Shown piece after piece: positions 1 through 12,000 of a stretch of 12,409 nucleotides of DNA. Both the position numbers and the translations under genes were made by a program. Position 1 is the first letter of the stretch; each line of letters opens with the position of its first letter. The DNA is from Zelonia costaricensis. Its lineage: Eukaryota > Euglenozoa > Kinetoplastea > Trypanosomatida > Trypanosomatidae. The notes under the pieces were generated by a model that saw only the letters and a list, made by a program, of their open reading frames with translations, ran no database searches and was not told where the DNA came from. The stretch lies in contig JASAOO010002886.1 in the NCBI GenBank assembly GCA_030849075.1, positions 1 through 12,409 on the forward strand. The letters run 5' to 3'.

Positions 1-91
1 GCCCCGCATCATCAACACGACGTGAACACACGAGACGACTGCGCCACAGGACCCACGCAGCAACGTCATCATCTCGCCCGTTTCACTACTG
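1..91 (-). other. start of 3' untranslated region (truncated by window edge)
   Basis: These 91 bases follow the TAG stop on the coding strand. I see no second coding frame, RNA gene or obvious processing signal. In kinetoplastids the poly(A) site is set by the next gene's polypyrimidine tract, which would lie outside the window. Confidence 0.7.
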
Positions 92-3000
92 CTAGTCCAG
101 CTCGCTCTCCGCCGACGAGGAGAGCAGGCTGGCGCTGCCGAGGGTCATGCCGCTGCCGAGCACCGACCCGGCCCAGTCGTACGTGCCGGCGCCACGCAGG
201 CCGCAGCTCCGGATCGACGCGCTCTCGCGATGCACGACGTGACTGTGCCGCAGGGGGCAGACGGCCATCACGTCGAGCTCCGCCAGCGCACCCGCCGAGC
301 TGGGCAGCACGCGAGTGTCCTTGGCACTGCGAGGTCGCAGCGCCGCAGCCCCCTCCGTGAGGACGGGCATCACCGCCGCAGGAGCCGCTGCGGCCGCTCT
401 GCCGCCGCCGCCCACCACCTCGCCGGTGCCCTCATCTTCGTGGAGACGCTGCCGACGGGGGAAGGACGCCTCGTGCGGGGTAGACCGCAGCGCGTCCTCG
501 GCATCGCCCCCGGTGGCGGGCGTGAGGGGGGCCGCGCTGGGCGTCATCGCCACAGCCCCCGGGGCGGCGGATGCGCTGGTGGGGTAGCGCGGGTTGGCCT
601 CGCCCCCTCGATACCCCCGCTGCTGCTGCTGCTGCGGGGAGGGTTGGCGCTCGGCGTCGCGGGCCCGCACCAGGCCGAGTCGGCGGGGGCCGAGTGAATC
701 GCGGGCGGCGCACGCACTGCCGCTGCTGCTACTGCTGCCGCTCGCAGCACCCGCCACCGCCGCGGCGGCGCCACCCGCGCCACCCGCGCCACCCGCGCCA
801 CCCGCAAGCAGGCCGGGGCGCTGCTGCGGCGTTCGCGGGTGGGGGGCGTGGTGACCGCACAGATCCCTGTGCATCTCCTCGCTGCTTCTATGCGTGTCCG
901 CCCTCACCTGGACCGGGGGCGACGGCGACGTGTAGCATGGCAGCGGCACCTGCACCGGTGACACCACGGTGGGGGAGACGGAGGAAGAGAGCGCCGGCGA
1001 CACGCCAGCGCCGGTGCGCCACAGCCGCGCCGCCCGCGGGGACGCGTGGAAGCTCGTCACCGGACCAGCGCCGTCCCCGCCGTCGTAGCCCGCCGCTTCG
1101 TTCAGCGCCCGCACGAAGAAGGAGACGCGCTGGCGTTGTTGGGGGTGCTGCGAAGACGGCTGCTGCTGATGCTGATGCTGATGTTGTTGCTGCGTCGTGC
1201 GCCGCTCCCGCTCCACCGCGCTCTCCTCCTCTTCCTGCGAGAAGAAACCGCGGCCGTGGCGGGAGGAGCGGCGCGGACCCCCGGTGCCACCCGCACCGAC
1301 GCCACCCACGGAGCTCATCGGGGATGTCAGGCCGCCGCTGCCGATGAGCTCCAGCGGCGCCCACGGCACCGCAGCCGGGGATGGCAAGCTGCTGAAACAG
1401 CTGCTCGGCGCAAGGCTGCCCACTCCCGCACCGCTACTCAGCACCACCGCAGGTGCTGCAGCTGAGCCGGACAGCCACGCACCCGATGCAGCAGACACGC
1501 CCGCCGCCGCCCCGCCGCCCCCGCCGCTGCCTGGATGACGTGGGAGCAGCGTAGACGGCACGAGAATGCTCGGGCCCGCCACGCTGGGTGAGTTGCCGAT
1601 GCTGCTGCCGCCGCCTCCACCTGCGACGCTGGTCATCCCACCGGCCGCACCACCGCTGCTGCGCCGGCGATGGGCAACGGCGTTGTGGATCGGTGATGTT
1701 GGACCAGACAGGAGTTCCCCCGTGTCGCTTGCGTGCGCGTCGGCCGCGGCGCTGCTCGTGCTGTTGTGCGCCGAGTTCCAAATCTCATGCAAGGTAAACC
1801 CGCGCAGTGCCTCGGCCACGTCTCTGGCCTCCTGCTCGTCGGCGTGCACGCCGCCCGCACCGCCTCGTGCGAGCCCGCCTCGCAGCTCTGGCGGCGAGAA
1901 GCGCAGCGAGCCGGACATGAGACTCTCAGAGCTGCCGACTCGGCGCGGGTGCAGCAGCTGCTGCTGATGATGTAGCTGGTTGGCGTGCTGCTGGTTGACG
2001 GTGGTGCGCGTCAGCGCGGAGGTGTACGGCTGGGCGCCAAGGTAGCGCTCCGCTGCGATGGTGGCGGCACTCGCCACACTCTCCATCACCGCCGGCGACG
2101 GCGTCTCCACCATCGGCACGCTCACCAGCGACCCCCCAAAAACGGAGTCGTCTGTGACGGATACGCTGTTCGCCCGTGCGCTGCTGGTCGACGTCGTCGC
2201 CGCCGACGCGTTCACGCGCAGCACGCTTGGCACCGTGTGTAGCCGCGGCACTGCGGCACCCAGGCTGCGGCGCCGCACGACTTGCGCGCCCGTCTCCACT
2301 TCCACGCCGGGCAGCAGCGGGGCGTCCTCGGTGAGGGGCCCGGCGCGGGTACCCGGCATGGGCGTCGGCGCGGCTGCAGGCGACTGGGCTGTGTGATGGA
2401 GCTCCACCTCGGGGTCGAGGGGCGACGTAGAGTGGGGTCCCATTGCTATTCCCGGAAGCGCCATGAGGCATGGGGCTGCCGTCGTTGCAAGCGCACTCGC
2501 GGGGGACGTCGCCAGCGGCATCGCCACGCGCGACTGCATCGAGCCCTGCTGCTGCTGCTGCTGCGCCACCTCAAGCGGCACGCGGAAGCTCGTGCTGCGG
2601 CGTCGGGTGGTGGTGGTGGGCGGACCCGGTGTTGGCACGGTGTCCGCGGACTGGGGCGCCTCCGCCGAGTCGTTGGGTGGCACTGCGCCGTCGCCGCTCA
2701 GTCGGCCACAGCCGACGACGATGGCGTTGGCGGAGTCGAAGGCGTACAGGACGCCGCCGGCGTCGGTGGAGCCCACCTCGCCGAGCGACCGGCGGGGGGG
2801 GCGTCTGAGTTGCGGCGGCGGCGCTTGCAGGGGTGACGACGACGCGAAGGGGTTCGGTCCGGTGCTGCTGCTGCCGGCCTCCTCGCCCACCGCGCGATCC
2901 ACTTCGCCTCGTCGCGGCAATAGGGAAGCCGGTGACACAAAAATCGGCAGTGGCGGGTGGCGCGCGCCGTTCACGGTGCCATCCGCGTGACTGCTGCTCG

Positions 3001-6000
3001 CCCCGCTCCCGCGACGGGCGGCGGAGAGACCGGCGCTCGGTGGAAACCCAGCGTGCACCCGCAGCATCGCGTCCGGCTGCGGCTGCACGCCACGCAGCAG
3101 CGCCCCTTCTCCGACCGCGGCTCCCGAAGGAACGCGGTGGGGATGGTGTTGGTCGTTGTCGCGGTGCTCGTCCGTATCAGCCAGGTGCGCCCCACCGTCG
3201 CTGTCCTCCTCGGAGTCTGATTCCATCAGCTCGGCGATGGAGGGGAAGACGAGCAGCGACTTGCGGCCACCCTCCCCCGCCGCACCAAGGCCGACCGGCC
3301 CTGCTGCAGCCGCCACCTGCGCGTGTGACGGCAGCGCGGAGCTCCACGGGCGAGGCTCACTGCCCTCCAGCCGACTTTGCCGCATCAGCACGTCGGTTTC
3401 GCTGTCCATGTCGCTGCAGACGCCTCCGCTCGACGACGCACCGCGATCCCGCGAGTGCGTGCGCTGGTGCTGGTGCCGGTTGCCGCCCCCGCGGTGTTCG
3501 CGCAGTCGCCCGTACACGCGCGCTGCGCCACCCCCCGAGCTGCGACTGGGGTGTTGGCGCTGCTGCTGCGGATGCTGTTGTGGGTGTGGGTTGTGGTGGT
3601 GCCCCACGCCGTGCATGGAGGATAGAAAGAAGCTGAGGCGCGACCATGGGTAGCGGCGGTGCCGGTGGGAGCGGGAGGTGGCGGCGCTGTGCGCGACCCC
3701 GCTGCTGCTCCGCGTGCTCTGCCGCCCGCTGCTTTGCGGGGAGCTGCAGCGGCGCTGCCACTGCCGTAGCACACTCACCGCGTCGTCCGCGTCCAGCTCC
3801 CCCCACTCCCCACCCGCGGCAGCCCCAGCCCTGTAGCTCGTCTGCCTCTCGCGCGCCGATGCCCAGCCCCGCGCCACCACCATTCCCAACGGTGCGCCCT
3901 CGCCGCACTCGCTGCCTCGCGGGAAGTTCGCAAAGGATGGCGTGTGGCGGCGTGCAGCTTGCATGGCTGCGGCTGCTGCGGCGGATGCGGCGAAGCACGC
4001 CTCGAGCCGGAGCTGCTCGATCTCGCTGCCGCTCATGACGGGCAGTAGAGGTGGGCCCGCCGGCTGCTGCTGCTGCTGCTGCTGCGGCTGCGCTGGGGGC
4101 GTGGCAAGGCGACCCGGCGTGCCTGTTGCGCTCGGGGTCGGCGGCATCCAGGACGCGGCGCGGGTGAGGACCGACGTGAACCCGAACGGACGCGCGGGGG
4201 CGGGTCTGTCCGTGATGGACGATCCCGCGGACCACGCGGCGAGTGGGATGGCTGCCGCTGGAAGCGGCACAGGGTCCACGTCTTCATCTTCACCGCGACT
4301 GCGCGGGTGCCGAGCACCTCCTGCTGCGGCTTCACTTGCTGCACTCGGCAGTGGTGCAAGGGTCACACACGCCGCGGTGCCGGGCTGCACAAGGCCCGCG
4401 GCGTCGGTGCTGCTCTCCGTGCTTGCCGCGGCAGCTGCACCACCGTCGAGGCGGGGACTGAGCGAGCTCGACCAGCGCCGACTTGCCAGCGACGCCGCGC
4501 AGATGCCGTGCGAGTCACCGAGCGATGCGCTACGGATGCTTCCACTCGTTGCCGCGGCGGCGGTGTCGCTGCTGCCCCCCGCTGCGGTGGTGAGAAGGGA
4601 AGAGGACGTCCGAAGGGCACGCAGGAGAACGGGGGGACTCGACGCCGCCGCCGCTGCCGCCGAGGCGTTCTGCTGCTGCTGCTGCTGCTGCGTCACCTCG
4701 AGCAGCCCCACGGCGGACGTGGGGCGTTCCATACCGCGGCCTACCGTGCGCGGCGCCGCCGCCGCGCCGTCGAGGTACGAGTGCGTTACCGATGGCGGCC
4801 CCATCGTGCAGGTGTGCGTCCTCGGCCGGTCCGTGTCGGAGTGTGCACTGCAGTCGCTACCCTGCGGCGTGCCGCCACCACCGCTGCCGCCACCACCGGC
4901 GTGCCGGCTGCTGCCCATCGCGCCCTGCGCCTCCGGGTTTGGCGGCGCCACCAACACCTTCTGCAGCGTGGGTAACGCGCTCAGGTGCCGCTGCTGAGGG
5001 GTGCGACCCTTGACGCTGACGACGCTCACCCCAGAGACGACGCCGCCCGAGTCCTCCTCGGTGCTTGGGTTCGACGAAGACGAGTACATCGCCACATCGC
5101 GGGCGAGAAACGTGTACAGGGCACTGCGGCGATAGCACACGGTGGCGGCGGGCGGCCCGCCAGCGACCACCGCGGCGCCTAGCGGGTTCTCAGGATCGCT
5201 CTCCGCCGTTGCTGTCACTGCCGCTGCGGCGTTCTCCTTCCCCGACCCCGCGCACCCGCTGCCACTTCGTATCGGGGAGACCCACTGACGCCGCACCGTG
5301 GCACCGGCTGGCATGGGCCCACACGGCGGGCTCGGCAGGCGCAGCCCCGTGCACGGTTCCATGTGCGTCTGCTGCTGCGGTTGGGCATGGGGTTGCGATG
5401 GCGTCTGCCGGCCTTCCGCACCGTCCAGCGCGGCGTCAGGGCCCTCCGCTCGCGCCGGGGTCAACGAGGACGGACTGTTGTTGCACCCGTGCCACGCCCC
5501 GCGGTGCGCCCCGTACTCTGCGCCACCCCCGTCGGCCATGAGAAGGTCGTCAAGGTCGGCCTTGTCCAGCTCGTCGTCCATTGCTGTCGTCGCCCCGGCG
5601 GCCGACGCGGTGCTGCGCATACGCCGCTCGCCTCCCGCCGTGCGCCGTGCTCGCTGCGTCAGCTTGCTGCGAGTCAGCTTCGATCGCACGTGGCACAGGC
5701 TGACCCGCATCGTCGAGCTCTCGCGGCCACCGTCGGTGCTCGCGTCGATGGAGTGGCCTGCGCGAGATGCCGTGGACTGCCTCGGCGACACAGGTCCGTT
5801 AGTGTCATCCCCAACGCTGCCCGAGCCCTCCCCAATCGTGCGGAACCCCCCGCTCAGCACCGCGGCGCTCGCGGCGCCGCACTCGGAGGTGTGGGTCTCG
5901 CTGGTGGTCGCGTGCAGCCCTGCTGTGGACACGACGGGCGGCACGGTGGCTCCCACCGAGCGTGAGCAGCCACGTCGCCCTGCCGCGCAGACGTGCGTAG

Positions 6001-9000
6001 AGGCGGCGCAGCTGTGAAAGGCGCACGTGTCCGTAGACGACACGATCGTGTCCGCCCCCGCGTTCGACGTGCACGTGGCGCAGACGGACGTGACGCAGCT
6101 GGCAAGCCTGCCGTCCGCGTCCCCATCGCCGCCGCAATCACCAGCTGCGGTCCTGCTCGGGTGCGCCGTGCTGCCGCCTACGCTGATTGCGGGCACAGCG
6201 CTGTTGTTAAGGTTTGGCATGTGCGGCACCTCCAGCGTCGACGCCGCGGTGCTGGCGAGCGCCAGTGGAAGTGCCGGCCGTGGGCCCGGGGGCGTTTGCG
6301 CCTGGGACGGCACCGATACGGCACCGGAGAGGGAAAGCGCTGTGGGCGACTCGTAGGGCACGAGCTTCGCCGCTGCCGCCGCGCCGGCGCGGTCTGGCCG
6401 TTGCGTCTCCGCCGTATTGCTGCCGCGTCGCTGGTAGTACCCCCCGGCGGCGGTCTGCGGTGCGGCTCCTTGCGGATGCTGTGCGTGTTGCTGCTGCTGC
6501 TGCTGCGGCTGGCCGTGCGGGGACGGACTGCGGCGATGACCATGAAGACGGCGATGAGGTCCATGATTGGCGGAGCCGCCCAGCTGCGCCTCTGCGTCGT
6601 CGAGCATGCCTGGACTGCGACTGCGCGCGCTGGAGCGGTCTTCGTCGGAGTTGAAGGCTGGCACCGCAGCGCACAAGAAGGGCACCGGTGACAGCACGCC
6701 GCGGTGATGGACGTGCGGCCTCCTGTGCTGCGGCAGGTGCTGCTGCTGTTCTCTCGGCTTGGACTGTGCCGGAGAGGGCAGGTGCCGATCTGGCGAGATG
6801 TGCCGCTGCTCCTGCGACTGTGGGTGCGGCTCGGGGTGATGCATCGGCGACGACGCGAGACCCCCGAAGCCCGGCAGCTGCACCGACACAGGTGGGAACC
6901 CCGAGTGCGGCGTTGGGGCAGCCGTGGATGTGGCGGGGCACGGCACGGTGTTGTGCTGAGGGGGCGGCACGAAGGGCTGGGGCTGCAGTCCGTGCGGGGT
7001 CTCCAGAGAAGCCTGCTGGCCGCCTGGGGCGCTGAGTGAGCCACGCGCGCCTCCGTTCACGGCCAGCTGGTACGGCGACGCGGTGCCGGGCATGACAAGG
7101 GCCGCCACCGCGGCTGCGGCTGCGGTGGGCGTCGTGCCGCTGAGACTGCCGCTCCCGCCACAGCAGCCGATGCCGCCGGAGGGAAACGCGTCCTGCGCGT
7201 TGCGGGGCATGAGCGGGCTGACGGCAAAGGTGGCCATGAACGGCGACGGCCGCCCACCGTAGCTCGCCCCGCTGACGGTCATCACCGGGTACTCGCACTC
7301 GACGTCGCACGGCTCCGCAAGGTCGGCGTGCGGCGGCGTGGCCGACGTGGAGTACTCGTACGAGGCCACCTCAGACCCGCTCACGGCGGAGGAGCTCGAT
7401 GGCGACGGTGAGGGAAGAATAGTGGGGGCGCACGAGAGGAGGCGCGCGCACAGCGCCGCCGCCGCGGCGGTCAGTTGCGTGCCCCGCGTGGCGGGGACGC
7501 TCAAGGCGTGGTGGGGTGGCGAGTACGTGTCCACCTCGCTCGCCTTCTGGCCCTCGACGCTGCTGCTCGTTTCTGTGCCCGTCGATGCCTCGCCGCGCGC
7601 GCTATCCTTGGCGCCGCTGCACGACTGCCGCGGCCGCCGCCCTCGCTGCAGCCGTCGCTCCCGCTCACTCGCGCTGACGCCGTCGACGGGCAGCGGCACG
7701 GTGGGCGCCGTCGCGTCACTCGTGAAGGTGCCGCCCGCGTCGGGGCTCTGTGGAAGCTGCCCTAGTGTCAGCGGCAGCGGCATGACAGCGGAGCCGGAGT
7801 CGCTCTTGCAGAGCCGCGTCGTCTCGTCGACGGGCTGGCCAACACTGAAGCCGCGCTGCACGCGGTCTGGGGTTACCTGCCACGGCAGGCTCATGGCCTC
7901 GCCCAGCGTCAGCGACATGCCCGTCGACGCCGGTGTCATGGCCGCCCCCGTCCGCATCCCCGACCCGGTCGTTCGTGTCGTTGCCGCGAGCGCGGTGGCG
8001 GCATCCTCCTTGGACACAGGGGACGGAGGCGTCTGCGTGAGGGGCAGGTCGCTGGTCGTGAGGGGTGAGACGACGCCGAGCACGGCGGGTAGCCGCACCT
8101 GCACCTCGGACTGCGGCCCGTCCGCGCTGCCACCGCTGTGGTGCACTGCCGTGGCGGATCGCAGCTCCCTCGCCTCTCTATCGCCTGCGGCGAGGGAGCT
8201 GCGGCGAGGGGCTTCTGCTGCCGGCGCGTTGATGAGTTGCGTGTCGCCGCACACCGCCGGCGCGCCTGCCGATGGCGGCGCCTCCGACATCAGCGCCACG
8301 ACTTCATCCTTCCCGTCTGGCTCGGCTCCGACGACGTCGCCCGACGCGGCACGGACGTACTCCCGTGCTGCGCCCGAGGCGTGCGGTGACCGCGGCGATG
8401 CCGGTGGTGGCAGTGGTGGGGGCACAAGAAAGGAGGGGTGGGCGTAGCTAGCGCCGGGCGAGCGAGGGTGGGCCTCCACCACTGAGGTCTGCTGCCACAA
8501 CTTGCGAGTTGCGGTTGCCGTGGCGGCTGTGACGCCGCCGCCGCCCTCGCCGCCGTCCCCCGTGAGGGGCTCAAGCAGCCGGCGAAAGGAGGACTTAGCC
8601 GCCACGCCGGGCTCCAACAGGGACGGCAGGGGCGGGCTGACGAGCTGCAAGGCTGCGATGGTGCACCGAACACCAGACACCACGTTGTTGCCGCCGGCGC
8701 CCAAGCTGCTGCTTGAAACGGTCGGGGTGACGACAGGGGAGGACTCGCTGGGGTGCGTGCTTGAGGGGAGCTCGAGCGGTGGCAGACACGGTGCGGCCAC
8801 GGGTGCAGCCATGGGGCTCGTGCTCGAGGGGAGCTGCGCACTCGTCGGCGTGCGGCGCAGTTCAGTGTGGTGCGGGGATGCGACCCGCTGCTGTGGCTGC
8901 GGCGGTGTCGGGGAGAGTAGGCGCATCGTGGATGACTTCGCAGTGAGGCCGCGCCGCTCCGTGCGATGCGGCGACGGGCCTGCCGCCGCCGGAGGCGCAT

Positions 9001-12000
9001 CGGCAGGCCCCCGAGTGACGTCGCAGACGTCTGCCGCGTCGTTCGTGATGGGTGCCGCACTCGTCGCGTTGTGGTTGTGACCGCTGCTCACGGTGCTCAC
9101 CTCTGCAAGAGGAAGGGCAGCGAGCTGCGCTTGCGCCCGCGCCTCCAGGACCACCGACCTCCGTAGCAGACGAACGCCCACCACGGCCTTCCCGCGCCGC
9201 TCCTTCGCTGCAACGGCTGCGGCTGCGGTGGCGGATGCCACGACGGCGGCAAGGACGATCGAGGTGCCGCCGCGTGGGGCAGCGGCGTGCGGACTGCGGG
9301 TGGCACGCAACTCTTCCGTGTTTGAGTTGCCCTCAGTGAACTCCGCGGCCTTCGCTGGTGGTGGTGCGGTTGCGCGACGACTGTGAGGCGGTGCGGCCTG
9401 CACTGCGTGTTTGCCGACCACCCGGGCTGCACCTGGACTGCCCCTGCCGCCACTTCGCGGGCTGCCACTGCCACCGCTGTTCGTGCTGCCTGTGCTGGTG
9501 CTGGCGCTGGAGTCGGAGGTTCTGCTGCCGTGGCCGTGGCCGTGGCCCTGGCGCACGACCCGCGAGGATGCCGACGGCCTCGGTGACGGGCACCTCGCTG
9601 CAGTGGCCGGCGCCGTCGGCGCGGGCGTCGGGCCTGCGTGGGGGATGTCGACGAGGGTGGTGCTGGCGCTGGTGCTGGTGCTCATGCTGGGCAGGGAGAG
9701 AACGAGGGAGCGGCGACCGCACAGCGCACGGCGCGAGCCGGCGTGGGACTGGCGGCCCTGCTGTGGCTGTGGCTGCTGCTGCTGCGGGTGCGGGTGCGGA
9801 TGCAGAGGCGAGGAGGTGGAGGTGGAGCAGGAGGACGTGTCTGCCGCCGCCTTCCCACTGCTCACGCTGAGGCTGAGCTCCGCGGCCTTCGAGGTGCTTG
9901 CCGCTGATGCTGCCGTGTTGGGTGGGAGCACCAACTCGTCGTCGTCGAGGCAGCCGCCGTAGCGGTGCCCCGAAACGACATTGGACCGCCGCAACACGGA
10001 CCCGCGTGACGCAGGAGACACGCGCCCGGCCTGTTGGCCGCTGCAGCCCGCTGCTGCTGCTGCGGCTGCGGCGGTGGCGATCGTCGCTGGTGTCGCCTCC
10101 GGCGCCGATGTGGAGGCCTCCAGCTGCTGCTGCTGCTGCTGCGAGCGGCCCCCGCGCGGCCTGCGCACTTGGGCGTCGGGACTCGTGGGCTGCGGCGGCT
10201 GCTGCTGCGGCGGCGAATCGTTGATGGGCAGCACGAAGCATGGCAGCGGGGGAAGGCCGCGCAGATTCTGTAGCTGCTGTGGTTGCGGCTGCTGGTGCCG
10301 CGGCATCAGCGGCGCACGCGCGAGGTCGATGCGGCCGGGCGGCGTGGGCACGTGTGTGGGGGAGCGGTGAGTGGCCTTCGCCGTGGCGCCGGCGGTGGTG
10401 TGCGAATGGTGCGACGCCCGGGCCCCCTCGCTAGTGCTCGCCTCGTCCCCGCTGCTCTGCACGCTCACGCTCCGGTCCTTGCCGATCAGCAAGCTGCCTT
10501 GCGAGGGCAGCAGGAGAAGCGGCGGCGTGGCCCCTGCGCTGGGCACAAGGTGGCTGAAGGGGGTGTGCCCCGACCCCGCCAAACACGACGGCAGCGCCCC
10601 TGCCCCGGTCGTCGTGCTGCTGCCGCCGCTGCGGCTATCCACAGAGAGGTCGAGGGACGCGGTCCCACTGATCGGCACGGCGGCGGTGGCCAGGCCGTTC
10701 AGGCTGAGGTTGTCCGAGGTGCCGTCGACGGCGTGGTGGCGGCGGCGCGGGAGAGGCGCGCCGTCGTGCCTGCACTGCCGGCCGCTGCTGCTGCTGCTGC
10801 CACCAACCGCGGCGCGTGCCTCGGCAGGAGGGTCCATGGCCGATGGCGCAGACCGGCTTATCGCCTTCTCCTCCTCCCCGTCCCCCACACCCCTCGCACC
10901 ACCTCCACCACCGCCGCCGCTCTCGAGCGAGGTGCTCAGCGTGTTGGTGCTGAGGATGTTGGCGCACGACTCGCGTGGCGCCGAGACATGCGAGTTGCGA
11001 GAGGGCAGGACGGTTGGCAAGTGGTACGTGCCAGACAGCAGGTGCAACTCCTGCAGCTGCCACTGCGGCGGGAGGGTCTGCTGGACGGAAGGCGGGGAGT
11101 GCAGCACGGCCTTTAGATCCGCAATCAAGCCCCGAGGTGACGTCCCCGGCGCCGACGACATCGCCGAGCAGCTCAGTAGGTTGAAGGAAGACGGGCTCGT
11201 GACACTTGTAGCCGCATACGCGGAGGACGACGGGGGCTGCACCGGAGGCTGGGATGCTGCCGCTGCTGCGACAGCTGCTCCTGCCGAGGACACGCGAATC
11301 AACTCGTCAAGGTCTTCGATGGTCGGTGCGACGGGGGTCGCGGTGCTCGCAGTGGCCGTCGCAGTGGCCATCTTCGCCGGCGGCAGCTGCTGCGCCGAGG
11401 GCGGCAGCGCGTTGTTGAGGTGCGATGCTGGGTCGTCTCGGGCCGCAACGGAGGGGCTCGAGCCGAGGTCCGTCCGCTCTGCCGTGATGGCGACGGCGGC
11501 GGCGGAGGCGCCCTTGAGGGTGGTGCAGCCGCTGCTGGGGCACAGCGCGAGCCGCGAACTGTTTCGCATCCGCGAGTTGGGCTGAGGGCCGGAGGAGGCG
11601 AGGCGGGTCGCGCTGCCGGCTGCCGTGACACGTGGGGCGGGCGGCGCGTCCTTTGGCTTTGAGGGCGCTTGCACCGGCGTGTGCTGGGGCCGCAGTGGCG
11701 GTGGTGACGAGTCGCTCATCAGCGTGGGCTTCAGCCGCTTGCTGGGCATCAATGCTCGGTTGATCACCGTCGCTACACATGGTGGAGCGGTCGCTGTCGC
11801 TGTCGGTGCGCTGCGCGTGGCAGGGGCAGAGCTGCGCTGCCGGACCGCTGTACCGGTGCTGGGCGGCAGTCGAGTATGCAGGGCCAGAATCGATCGTGGT
11901 GTGGCGCTGCTCGAAGTGCTGCTGCTGCTGCCGCCGCCGCCGCCGATCGCCACCGCTGTCGTGGTCGCGACGCGGGACTCGGCGGTGCCGCTGGCGCCAC

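Noticed and set aside
2846..2854. NPF motif (residues 3051-3053), which could suggest an EH-domain partner and an endocytic role
   Set aside because: It occurs once, and no clathrin-box or DPF series or lipid-binding domain accompanies it. A three-residue match in nearly 4000 residues is expected by chance.
620..10141. CRISPR array or other spaced-repeat system built on the scattered CTG tracts
   Set aside because: The tracts are simple trinucleotide runs of different lengths at irregular distances inside one open frame, with no shared longer repeat or spacer size.
10371..11585. Open frame of 404 codons on the + strand, and others such as 7338-8447 and 3942-4997
   Set aside because: They lie entirely antisense to the 3972-codon gene. 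Very high G+C makes stop codons rare, and the products are dominated by Leu, Cys, Arg and Ala from antisense CTG repeats. No acceptor-like tract precedes them on that strand.
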